64,000 bases of DNA from Tillandsia leiboldiana (Eukaryota; Streptophyta; Magnoliopsida; Poales; Bromeliaceae): contig CM055075.1 in assembly GCA_029204045.2 (NCBI GenBank), positions 20,208,491 to 20,272,490 of the forward strand, written 5' to 3'. Positions within the stretch are counted from its first letter, which is position 1. Each line of letters begins with the position of its first letter. The translations under genes were made by a program, and so were the position numbers. Positions 46,321-57,148 of the stretch are shown one piece after another. The notes beneath the pieces were generated by a model. The model ran no database searches and had not been told where the DNA came from. It worked only from the letters and a program-made list of their open reading frames with translations.

Positions 46321-46648
46321 ACGAAAAATCTAATAATTTATAAAAATTCCCAAAACATCCGAAAAATCCCCAAAATCCAATTTTTGCATTTTAAAAACCA
46401 ATTAAACAACCTCAAAGCTCAAAAACTCCAAAAACTGCATAAACCTCCAAAAATCTGAATTTTGCTTACCTCGTCGCCGCTCGCCGCACGCCCACGAGCT
46501 CCACGCGGCCTCCAACGGCGAGTCCAAGATCAAAAACGCCTCAAAACCCTTCCTTTCTTCTTCTTCTTCTTCCTTTTCCTCTCTTTTCTTTTCCTTTCTT
46601 TCTTCCTTCCTTTTCTTTCTTTCTCTGCTGCAGAGGGAGAGGTGGAAG

Positions 46649-46656
46649 CTTTTATA
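46649..46656 (-). promoter_or_regulatory. TATA box of the D 3' LTR (TATAAAAG)
   Basis: On the minus strand CTTTATAAAAGCTT. It lies between the 159-bp repeats (upstream) and a GAG/GTAAGC donor-like site (about 180 nt downstream). Confidence 0.65.
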
Positions 46657-46715
46657 AAGCAAAAAGCTTTATTTAATTAATTAACTAATTAATTAATTCC
46701 AACAATCCAACTCCA

Positions 46716-47260
46716 ACTCACTTTTTGCCTTCGGGTTCTCCGCCGCTGCCCGGAACCTCCCGAACTCCGCTGTAAATCGGAAATACACGCGCTCACAGCT
46801 TTTTCTCTTCAAAAAGCTCATCCGTTGAGTCGGGGTGCTCAAATCAATTACCGGCTCCAAAATTGCCAGTTCCGACTCACTTTTTGCCTCCGGGTCCTCC
46901 GCGTCCGTTCGGAACCTCCCGAACCTCGCTGTAAATCGAAAATACACGTGTCCACAACTTTTTCTCTTCAAAAAGCTCATCCGTTGAGTCGGGGTGCTCA
47001 AATCAATTACCGGCTCCAAAATTGCCAGTTCCGACTCACTTTTTGCCTCCGGGTCCTCCGCGTCAGTTCAGAACCTCCCGAACCTCGCTGTAAATCGAAA
47101 ATACACGTGTCCACAGCTTTTTCTCTTCAAAAAGCTCATCCGTTGAGTCGGGGTGCTCAAATCAATTACCGGCTCCAAAATTGCCAGTTCCGACTCACTT
47201 TTTGCCTCCGGGTCCTCCGCATCAGTTCGGAACCTCCCGAACCTCGCTGTAAATCGAAGA
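46716..47260 (-). repeat. 159-bp tandem repeats, D 3' LTR
   Basis: The marker TGTAAATCG recurs at 46771, 46930, 47089 and 47248, an exact 159-bp period, giving about 3.3 copies. The block sits just upstream of the TATA box in sense direction. 159 is divisible by 3, which explains the repetitive open frames. Confidence 0.9.
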
Positions 47261-47498
47261 TACACCTGTTCCAAGTGTTCCTGAATTTCCGGCACTCCAC
47301 GGTGAAGTCGGAAATTCCCAATCTCATCCTCAATCGGCCCACAAAGCCCGGAAAAACCCCGAATCGAGCTGGAGCTTCCGCGTTTATCCGAATCAACCCG
47401 GCATCAACTATAAACTCAGATGCAACATGCTCAAGGCAACTCTCTGCTCCAAGTCATCTGTGTTGTCGGCGCGCTATCCAAAGACCCGGTACTCTACA

Positions 47499-47535
47499 TT
47501 CTCCCCTCTTTCAAAAGGTTTCGTCCTCGAAACCA
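47499..47535 (-). promoter_or_regulatory. Pre-PPT stem-loop and polypurine tract of element D
   Basis: On the minus strand GGTTTCG-AGGA-CGAAACC is followed by a purine tract ending AAAGAGGGGAGAA directly before the LTR start TGTAGAG. Confidence 0.75.
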
Positions 47536-47932
47536 AAACACACACCCTACCACAAGAAACCCACATCAGGACTATCCTCAACTCCAATCTCTCTCGATTT
47601 GAAAAGCAACCAAAAATAGCGAAAGGTCCAGAATTTCCCAAGGACCGATGCCTTCACCCCGATCAAACAAGAACAGGTTCCAGCATCGCCTCCATTTCTG
47701 GAGTAGTCCTTTGAAATTTTTTCGCTCCGTTTGCTACTTTCGGTGTTAAAACGGAAAAACAAGGAGAGAGAGATGTTGAAGCTGTCCCTGCTGTGGCCGC
47801 AACCCAAAACCACAATCCACCAACTCAACCATGTAGGGGTGCAAAACTCGAATCTCAACCACTAGGAAAGGAAGTCATACAAAGTACCACGTAATCCGGT
47901 AACCTGGCGCCCACCAAACGAGCAACCCAAAC

Positions 47933-49187
47933 TCATCCTCTCGATGTGGGAGATCGTCGTCCTGACTGCCTCGACGTCGTGGCCTCATCTGGCTGGCGGT
48001 AAGTCGGAGGAGCTCCTTCGTCCGGAAGAGGTAGCGGGGGTGCCGTCGCAAGCGGCATCACCGAAAGTACTACCTGAGGGCATGCTGCCTGAAAATGTCC
48101 CGACTGTCCACACGAAAAGCATCGCCCCTGCCTATGATCACACTGCTGCACTGCATGCGGTCCTCCGCAAATGACACACTCAACCTGAAACTGCTGCTGG
48201 TGCCTCGGCTGTGGGGGACCTCCTGACCTCCGTCTCCTCTGAAATCCACGACCCTCTAACTGGGATGGTGGCGGCCCCGGGGGTCCCGATCTACTAGACT
48301 GTCCAAAATCAGGCGGCACTGGATGTCTCTCCTCGGAGCTGGTCCCTGGCGCTCGCTCCATCTCTGACATAACCACAAATCCTCGGTCAACCCACCGAGC
48401 ATGCTCAATTGCCATCCAGAGTCGGCGCTCTACGCGAATGCACAAGGGGATAAATATCCGGATGCAACCCTCTCTCAAAAAGCTCAACCCTCTGGGCCTC
48501 ATCCCGGGCAACATGAGGCACACAGCTCAATAACCGCTGAAACTCATTAACGTACTCATGAAGTGGTCGATCACCCTGCTGCAATCGTCGAAGGTCCCCT
48601 TCTAGTTTCTGCTTTGCACTATCAGGAAAATAGGCTCTGAGTAGCAAAGCACGAAATTCCGCCCACGTCAATAACTGTACTCCCGGTGGTCCCACTGGAC
48701 GAACTCGATGCCACCAAGTCTCGGCGTCCTTCTCCAAAAAGTGCGCCCCCAAATGTACCTGATGTTCTTCCTTGATGAAGAGGTTCTCAAACAATTTCTC
48801 CATGGCCGCAATACAGTTCTCAACCTCCCACGGCTCCGAACTCTGACCTGCGAACCGTGAGGGGTGAAACTTGCGGAAAAAGGACAGTCGATCCAAGAGC
48901 TCCACCTGCTCTGTCTCTGTCAACGGAGGAATCTGTGACGAGGTCGAGGATGTCATATCCGGAAGTACTGATGGTGGTGCCACAGGAGGTGCCCTCTGCT
49001 CCAGTATGCGCATCATGCGCTCCATATTTTCCTCCTGGCGCCTGGCCGCCACCTCCTGGCGCCGCAACGCCTCAGACATCTGGGCCACCTGAGCCCGCAG
49101 CTCCTGTACCTCGCTCTGCCCGGCCTGCTCGGCCTCCTCACCCAAGGTCGAACGCCCACTCGTCGCTACACGACGTCTCAGCGGCAT
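47933..49187 (-). pseudogene. Gag of element D (one frameshift)
   Basis: The start is taken at ATG 49187 (MPLRRR), 9 nt after an acceptor-like site, rather than at the in-frame ATG 49205 that lies before it. A coiled coil (about 49120-48990) is followed by the Gag core with FRKFHPSRFAGQ, WEVENCI, AETWWHRV, LTWAEFRALLLRAYFP and LHEYVNEF. A frameshift near 48430-48450 leads into a basic, Gly/Pro-rich C-terminus with two CCHC knuckles: CVICGGPHAVQQC and CFSCGQSGHFQAAC. Gag forms the particle and packages RNA. Only one lesion is visible, so a young copy elsewhere may still make Gag. No protease domain follows. Confidence 0.85.
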
Positions 49188-49218
49188 CGCAGGTAACTGA
49201 AACAAAAACGAATGTCAG
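49188..49218 (-). promoter_or_regulatory. Splice-acceptor-like site before D gag
   Basis: On the minus strand CTGAC (branch A at 49215) is followed by CATTCGTTTTTGTTTCAG, with AG at 49198-49197, then 9 nt to the gag ATG. Branch-to-AG distance is 18 nt and the tract is pyrimidine-rich. Confidence 0.5.
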
Positions 49219-49464
49219 GACATAACAACCATACGACCCAATCCAGCGAGAGTCTAAAATTTGTTATCCTTCCTAATGTATTATGTTGTCTGCAGCCAAC
49301 ATAATCACTTCGAGAGAATAACATATCAAATCACTCATCCCAACCCGAGGGAGAGGTAAAAACTCAATCTGGACTCTCGCTAAAAGTCACGACTCTCACG
49401 TAGTCATCCTAATGTCCAACCACAAGCCTAGGGTTTCTAAGTCCTCAATGACCTATATCCTAGG

Positions 49465-49476
49465 CTCTGATACCAC
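49465..49476 (-). promoter_or_regulatory. Primer binding site of element D
   Basis: On the minus strand it reads TGGTATCAGAGC, the perfect initiator tRNA-Met complement, next to the 5' LTR end at 49484. Confidence 0.85.
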
Positions 49477-49483
49477 TCTAATC

Positions 49484-52400
49484 TGTCACGCCCCGGGGTT
49501 GAAACTGCGACCCGGGCTCGCTAACAGATCCGCCATCTGTACGGAAACTGCCGTACAGACGAAGCGTCTAGCCTGCAAAAGACAAAACCACAGCTACACA
49601 GACATCAGAGCGGATAAAAAGCTGTACTATAAAATTGCACAACTACAAAGTACAACAACACATAGCCTATCTCCAAAAAACAGATGATACAAATAGAAGT
49701 CCACCTATACAACATCTACGAATCCAAATGGGAGATAGCTAACAGGAAACATAACCAACTCCCATAATCCGGGATGGTACATCTACCTCTCTCTAAAGTA
49801 ACAATGCTGGTAGGGAACTATCACGCGACTCCCTATCCTCGGTCCGTCCAATCAATCCCAGCAGGAACGGAAGAAAGCCTCAGCAACCTGTCACCGACAG
49901 AGGGTGTGAGAACTACATCCTACAGTAGTTCTCAGTGGGTACCGTCTCCAAGAACCACGGTCTGCCCACTAAGTCTACCAGAGGCATAAGATAACAGATA
50001 AGACTGATAATGAAAATAAGCTGGAAGAAAATCTACAGCTATCATGCCTCTATCTACTATGCTCAAAAAGAAGAGACTATAGATGATGGTATGCAGTCAC
50101 TCACTGCTGACAATATGTCACAAGTACTACTCAAGACACTCTACAATGACACATGCTACGCCATCACTCTCTCAGTGTATCCCAAATCTCAGCGACTGCC
50201 CCACAGGGTCCAGTCGAGTCAAGCCTGCGCCCCCTGGTGTATCAACCAGGGTGTCCAATCGGACAAACTCGATATCTCACACAGTGACCCCATGGTAGCT
50301 CGGCCAGGGGTATCAAGCGACCTCTAGTATATGAACTAGGCGCATCATCGCAGCCTCGTCAGGCTCGGTATCATCATCGCAGCCTCATCAGGCTCGGAAT
50401 CATCAACGCACCCGGGGCGTAGCTCGAGGGGTGCGACCCCACCGAACTCAAGTATCTCATCAGTAACACTGTCTCATAAGCGGCTCCTGCAGGCTATAGT
50501 CCTCGATCAAACAGATCGGTATCTCGATGCTCAAAGCACAACTCAGTCGGAGAACCCTCCACGACTCAATCTCAACACTGACCCGCTCAACGAAAGTATC
50601 ACACAGCTGGGACCACCGTCTCTCCCAACGGCTCCCACAAGAACACCCTACTGAACTCAACACACAACTCATGGCCGGAGATGCTCCACAGCCAGATCTA
50701 CGAAGGGTCCGAAACCCCAGGAGACTAACACCTACGCCCCCAAGAAAGAGAACAGCCCTTAGAACCCAGATCACTCGAATCCGCTCGGGTGGATAAGTTT
50801 ATAAGAAACCATGTCATTTATTTCAGAAAACCATTCAATCTGAGAGAAATACATCTTTTAATGATTTTTAGTCTTTTTAGGAAAACCCTTTGAAATCAAG
50901 TTTTATGCCCAAGCCTCGAAGAGCTAATGCCCTCGTCCTATCAAACAAGAACAGACTCAGGCGACATGCGAGGCTTGGAAGAAATCACAGCCTGACCAAA
51001 ATCATGTATTCGTCCAAAAAGGTTCTGGGTTCAAGGTCCTGCTATCACACGTGCACCACGATCACATCAGGGTGGTGACGAGAAGAACAGCGGAAAGGAA
51101 AACCCCGGGACCACCGTTTACCTGAAACGGTTCCCCACGCACTAACACTGGCCTAACCCAGCCACCAGACCCCACTCGCCCCCCCGGCCCGAGTGCAACA
51201 CCCGTCCCACAACACTCTGACCACTCAGCCCACTACCCGGGCGAGGAACACTAAGTCCAGAAGAGTATGCAACGTGTGGGATGTCTAAAACATAACAGAA
51301 CCTAGCCCAGATTAAGGTTCTCTATTGGTCTGGTCAACACATGCACATATGACGGGGCTGCTAGTTAAGTTCCAAGAAAACACTTAAACTAGCATGCAAT
51401 CCTATCACAATAGAATTAGAAGAAAGTCCGTAGACTTGGAGAGAAAAACCAACCCACCTCAGAATGCCACCAATTGCTTGTCGACACTTGCAATTGGGCT
51501 CAGCGGGACTTACCTTGCCTCCACGAGGTCTGCACGCAAAACAGAGCACGCTGCGTCCAACCAAACGACCGCGCGCTCCGCGGATGTCCCGAAACAAGCC
51601 GGCGGGTCCACGCGACGGAAAAACCAACAACCGCCCCCGGCGGAAGCTAAAAACCACACCACAAGCTGCCAGAAGCGAAGAAATCGCAAAATCAATCAAC
51701 ACAGTCAAAACCGAGCATCCGACGGCGAAAAACAGCTTCCGTCGGCGAAAACAGCCTCCGTCAGCGAAAACCAGCGCCCGACGGCGAAAAACAGCACGCG
51801 GCGGCGAAAAGCAGCTCCGTCGGCGAAAAACTGCGCCCGACGGCGAAAAACAGCACGCGGCGGCGAAAAACAGCTCCGTCGGCGAAAAACTGCGCCCGAC
51901 GGCGAAAAACAGCACGCGGCGGCGAAAAACAGCTCCGTCGGCGAAAAACTGCGCCCGACGGCGAAAAACAGGCAAAATCTGCTAGCGAGACAGTTCGCGA
52001 AAACCCGGCGAAACTGCTCGCGAAAACCGCTCAAAATCTGCTCACAAACTGCTTGCAAAAACTGCTCAAAACCGGCTTGCGAAAACAGCTTGCGAAAAAC
52101 TGCTCCGTCGGCGAAAAACTGCGCCCAACGGCGAAAAACAGCTCGTAAATCAGCTTGCGAAAATCCTGCGAAAACCGCTCGCAAAACAGCGGAAAACAGC
52201 GAAACCTGCGCGCGAAACCGCTTGCGAAATCTGCTCGAAAACCAGCGAGAAACGGCTTGCGAAAAACAGCTCCGTCGGCGAAAAACTGCGCCCGACGGTA
52301 AAAGCGGGGCCGGGACGCGAACCAAGGTGCCGCCGCTGTCCCGGGGCACGCCGAGCGGCGAAAAACACAGCCGCGCGACGAGGGAGGCCCGCCGCACGGA

Positions 52401-53952
52401 GCCAAACCAAGCAGCACCGCGCAGCGACCCGCTGTGCGGTGCCGGAGCGGCGCCCTGCGGCGCTGCGCGCGGGCCCGCGCGCAGCCCGCTGCGCTGCGCG
52501 CGGCCGCGCGCGCCCGCGCAGGCCCGCGCGCGGCCCTGCCGCGCGCCCCCGCGCGCGGCCCTGCCGCGCGCCCCCGCGCGCGGCCAGGCAGTGCCGCGCG
52601 CACCTGCCCGCGGCCCTGCCGCGCGCGCCTGCGCGCGTCCTGGCAGCGCCGCGTGCAGCACTTTGCTGCACGCGACGCCGCGCCCAGCGGCACTGCCGCC
52701 GCAAGGTGCTGCCAATAGCAGCACCCTGGCGCCGCGCGTGCGCCGTTGCGCGCGCGCGCGGCCGCCGGCGACGAAAAATCTAATAAATTTATAAAAATTC
52801 CCAAAACATCCGAAAAATCCCCAAAATCCAATTTTTGCATTTTAAAAACCAATTAAACAACCTCAAAGCTCAAAAACTCCAAAAACTGCATAAACCTCCA
52901 AAAATCTGAATTTTGCTTACCTCGTCGCCGCTCGCCGCACGCCCACGAGCTCCACGCGGCCTCCAACGGCGAGTCCAAGATCAAAAACGCCTCAAAACCC
53001 TTCCTTTCTTCTTCTTCTTCTTCTTCCTTTTCCTCTCTTTTCTTTTCCTTTCTTTCTTCCTTCCTTTTCTTTCTTTCTCTGCTGCAGAGGGAGAGGTGGA
53101 AGCTTTTATAAAGCAAAACGCTTTATTTAATTAATTAACTAATTAATTAATTCCAACAATCCAACTCCAACTCACTTTTTGCCTTCTGGCTCTCCGCCGC
53201 TGCCCGGAACCTCCCGAACTCCGCTGTAAATCGGAAATACACGCGCTCACAGCTTTTTCTCTTCAAAAAGCTCATCCGTTGAGTCGGGGTGCTCAAATCA
53301 ATTACCGGCTCCAAAATTGCCAGTTCCGACTCACTTTTTGCCTCCGGGTCCTCCGCGTCAGTTCGGAACCTCCCGAACCTCGCTGTAAATCGAAAATACA
53401 CGTGTCCACAGCTTTTTCTCTTCAAAAAGCTCATCCGTTGAGTCGGGGTGCTCAAATCAATTACCGGCTCCAAAATTACCAGTTCCGACTCACTTTTTGC
53501 CTCCGGGTCCTCCGCGTCAGTTCGGAACCTCCCGAACCTCGCTGTAAATCGAAAATACACGTGTACACAGCTTTTTCTCTTCAAAAAGCTCATCCGTTGA
53601 GTCGGGGTGCTCAAATCAATTACCGGCTCCAAAATTGCCAGTTCCGACTCACTTTTTGCCTCCGGGTCCTCCGCGTCAGTTCGGAACCTCCCGAACCTCG
53701 CTGTAAATCGAAGATACACCTGTTCCAAGTGTTCCTAAATTTCCGGCACTCCACGGTGAAGTCGAAAATTCCCAATCTCATCCTCAATCGGCCCACAAAG
53801 CCCGGAAAAACCCCGAATCGAGCTGGAGCTTCCGCGTTGATCCGAATCAACCCGGCATCAACTGTAAACTCAGATGCAACATGCTCAAGGCAACTCTCTG
53901 CTCCAAGTCATCTGTGTGGTCGGCGCGCTATCCAAAGACCAGGTACTCTACA
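49484..53952 (-). repeat. 5' LTR of element D (4,469 bp)
   Basis: Same layout as the 3' LTR: TATA box at 53103-53110, donor-like GAG/GTAAGC at 52920 and CAAG/GTAAGT at 51513, 159-bp repeats at 53170-53712, GC tract at 52380-52770. By eye the first 170 bp from 49484 differ from 42875 onward by about eight substitutions, more than the following kilobase. Confidence 0.88.
53170..53712 (-). repeat. 159-bp tandem repeats, D 5' LTR
   Basis: TGTAAATCG at 53225, 53384, 53543 and 53702: the same 159-bp period and copy number as in the 3' LTR. Confidence 0.9.
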
Positions 53953-54545
53953 ATACCAGAGTGAACCATAACTTAAATTTATTACACCTTACATCTCTGA
54001 ACTTGCAAATAAAATTATTACAATTCCTTTACATAAATTCCTCACCATACAGAGTTCACTCAAGAAATATATAAAATGGATACCTCTGCTAGACCCTCTA
54101 GGTCTCTATGCTGCTGGGCTATTGCCCCTGTCGTATGCCTCGCCGTCTGCATCTGATCCGTCTCGTCCGCTGTATCCATACCCGAACCTGTGGGGGGGGG
54201 GGGGGTCACCCAAGGGGTGTGAGAACTCCGACAGAGTTCCCAGTGGGTTCAACCACCGAGAAAAAGTGTCGTACACCACTTGGTCCAATGGAAGCAATAA
54301 TAATAGTGCTAGGAAACTAAAATCCTCAATATCAAAATACGGCTATGCAACATAATATATCACTACACTATCTGTGTCTAATCATCAACCATCACTACTC
54401 TTGTCTAGCCACACTAGACTGCTAAGCACCAACTCGACCACTATGCCGCTGTATATAGGGTCAAACTAACCCGACCACCTTGGCCACTCTAATTTCTCTT
54501 TATTCTTTAAATTCTGGTGCTTTAGTTCAAGTTAACCCTCAGAAA

Positions 54546-55868
54546 TTCTTATCCAACGGGCCCCAGCCCGGTAGTCCTGCTACCATAAGATAAGACTTCT
54601 AAGGTTGCCGATAGCACCCGCAAGTGCTACCCCACCCAACGGGGAACTTGTCCTACGGGTCACTGCCCGGGAGAGGGACACTGCCCTTGGCTCCGACAAG
54701 GCTACTTTTTGCCCCCGAAGGTACGCTCGTTTTATCTTTATATTTTCTTTCTTTTCTTTTCTTTTTCTTTCTCTTTTTGCTTTAATTCTTAGCCTCTTTG
54801 CCTTTGAACACTTGCTTTTCTTTCTTATTCGAGCTTGTAGCTCCCTTTTGCCACTGGCAAATCTCTTTCTCTTTCCTTTGAGCATTTAGCTCTTTGCTTT
54901 CACTTTAAGCCTTTCGAAAGTACCTCGTCCAACGGGTCACTGCCCAGAGAGTCCTGCTCCACTTGACGAGTCTCAAATTCGAAGGCGTCATTTACATTTT
55001 CTTTATACTTTTTAGCCACTTTTAGCTTGCTTTTAAACTTTGCATTTTTACAATAATTTACCTCTTATCCTAGGTCTCGCCATAAGGATAACTAAGAGTC
55101 TCCTGGACTCATATCATTTCACTTTCATTTACTTAACTCAAATTGAAGTTAAAGTTATTGTCCAATTGCCCAGACACCCTATGACTTTCTAGGGTAGTAT
55201 TTGTTCACTTCTTTAACCTTAGATCTTATCCCACTTTCCTGATTCCTCACTGAATCCTAGAGTTAACTTAACTCTATTTTTGCTGTTCCACTTATAATTT
55301 AGAGTTACGCTGACTCTAATTTCCTGTCCCCTTTCATATATCCACACCTGGTTTATTTCTCATTTTCCCTTTTCGTGTCACCACACTTGATCTAATTCCC
55401 CTTTCTCTGATTCCTTGTGGGATCCTAGAGTTAACTTAACTCTATTTTCCTGTCTGTGAGTTTAAACTCATCTAGCTCACCTTAGGTTCCCTTTACCTAA
55501 GTTCCATGTCACATAGGTCCTAAAGTTCCCTGACTCTATGTTGATCACTAACTCTCCTTAGGTTTCCTTTACCTAAGTTCCATGTCACATATGTCCTAGA
55601 GTTCCCTGACTCTATGTTGATCACTAACTCTCCTTAGGTTTCCTTTACCTAAGTTCCATGTCACATATGTCCTAGAGTTCCCTGACTCTATATTGATCAC
55701 TCTATCCAGTGTCCTTAGGTTATCACCTAAGACCATGCCACTCGTCCCTCCTAGGATAACTCCTAAGTTGATGCCACTCGTCAAACCCCTAAACTAGATT
55801 TTCTCCTAGTCTTACTACCAACAAGTTCTGTTCCCTTATGTCACATGATTCCTAGGGTTGTACCCTAA
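54546..55868. repeat. Dense array of short inverted repeats (C3 copy)
   Basis: Nearly identical to the array at 20396-21718 with stems intact, including CTTATC/GATAAG, GGTAG/CTACC and the triplicated 77-bp unit. Confidence 0.72.
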
Positions 55869-56395
55869 CATGATCACAGTCATCACATAATTATTCATTT
55901 CTACGCATGCAATTATTTTCATATCCATCATAAAAATAATATTTATCATCTATGCATGCAATTATCAGCAATTTAGATAAGTCAAGAATTGCATTTTTCC
56001 CCTGATTCTTTTTACACATGCAGATTAATTATCTCTTTTTTGGCAACCAACAGTCGCATTTTCCATCTGTGTCCATCTACACATACTAGTTTATCCCCTA
56101 TTTGGATAAATCATAAATATCACTTTTCCTCTAAATTTCTCTACACATGCACATATATCATCTGTCTTTGGCAACTAACAGTTGCACTTTTCATCTGTAT
56201 TTCTCTAAACATGCAATCTTAATCATAATTACCTAACGCCTCTGACAGGCTACTATCATGCTTCTAGATCAAAAAGCAATGGAGCAAGGGGAGAGGTCAC
56301 CCAATTTCGGCAGAATCCCCCACCTTGTGGTGTTCCCAATTGCTTGTAGGCACTTGCAATTGGTCTCCGCGCGATTCCACTTGTCTCCTCGAGCT

Positions 56396-56860
56396 TGCTC
56401 GCAAAACGGTGCACGTCCTACAATCCTGCACGCAAAACGATGCATGCCATTAAAAACCCATACATAATAATGGTGCGCGCCACTTCAGCTGGCACGCAAA
56501 ATGATGCGCGGCAATACAATCTGCACACAAAACGGTGCACGTACCTCAAATCTGCACGCAAAACGGTGCAAGTCTAACTGTAGGGTTGCACGCAAAACGG
56601 TGCATATTTTTCCTAGCCCTGCACGAAAAATGACGCACAATATTAGGATCGGCACGCAAAACTGTGCGCGACAACATGAACTGCACGCGAAACGGAGCAC
56701 ATAACTTGTATTGGCACGCAAAATGGTGCACGTTCCTTTTTTCAACTTTGCACGCAAAACGGTGCATATTCTTCGAGCCCACATCCAAAGCTGCACATAT
56801 TAGTCGAATCCGCACGCAAAACGGTGCATATCTCGACGAGCGGCACGCAAAGCGAGGCGC
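56396..56860. repeat. GCACGCAAAACGGTGCA minisatellite, C3 copy
   Basis: About 13 units, the most complete copy. It is preceded by the CCAATTGC...GCAATTGG hairpin at about 56337-56361, also present in element D. Confidence 0.82.
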
Positions 56861-57111
56861 GCCAAAAATGCCCGCGAAACTCGCGAAGTAAAACGGCACA
56901 GAATAGTTGGGTCCCTAACATGCACGTGGGCATGGGATTAAATCCAATGTCCAAAAAGAAATTTCAAAACTGTGCTAAAAATACCGTAAAAATCAACACG
57001 TGGGACCTATCTCGACAACGCCGCGTCGCCCATCTGATTTTTGGAACACTTTGCGCGCTACACGAAATCGCCGCCGCGCCGCTCCAACCCACAAAATTTC
57101 CTCCATCTTTT

Positions 57112-57148
<37 letters not shown>

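Larger units (their letters stand above)
42875..47498 (-). repeat. 3' LTR of element D (4,624 bp)
   Basis: On minus it runs TGTAGAGTACC...GGGGCGTGACA. It contains two terminal hairpins with the same AAACTG loop (42887-42904, 42928-42949), a CCAATTGC/GCAATTGG hairpin near 44870, one GCACGCAAAACGGAGCAC core near 44930, cgaaaaacagc-type repeats (45100-45640), a GC-rich tract (45700-46320), a TATA box (46649-46656) and 159-bp repeats. Donor-like sites are at about 46466 and 44908. Confidence 0.88.
42875..53952 (-). mobile_element. Element D: gag-only (TR-GAG-like) LTR retrotransposon, complete
   Basis: Two LTRs, 42875-47498 (3', 4,624 bp) and 49484-53952 (5', 4,469 bp), flank a 1,985 bp interior, with a perfect target duplication ATACC at 42870-42874 and 53953-53957. 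The interior has a primer site, one gag gene and a polypurine tract but no protease, RT or integrase. This fits the TR-GAG class of plant non-autonomous elements, which supply Gag but borrow Pol. The LTR ends GGGGCGTGACA and the pre-PPT hairpin tie it to the chromovirus-type elements around it. Confidence 0.88.

Noticed and set aside
44791..46458. 555-codon open frame (and partners on both strands, also at 51394-52794)
   Set aside because: It runs over GGCGAAAAACAGC repeats and a GC-rich tract inside an LTR; composition is Arg/Ala/Lys only, several frames are open at once, and the two LTR copies differ in length.
46825..47619. 264-codon frame with internal repeats resembling a repeat protein
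   Set aside because: It is the 159-bp LTR repeat read through; the period is a multiple of three by chance.
56396..56860. CRISPR-like alternation of repeat and spacer
   Set aside because: The 17-base core is imperfect, the spacers are short and variable, and it lies in a plant LTR.
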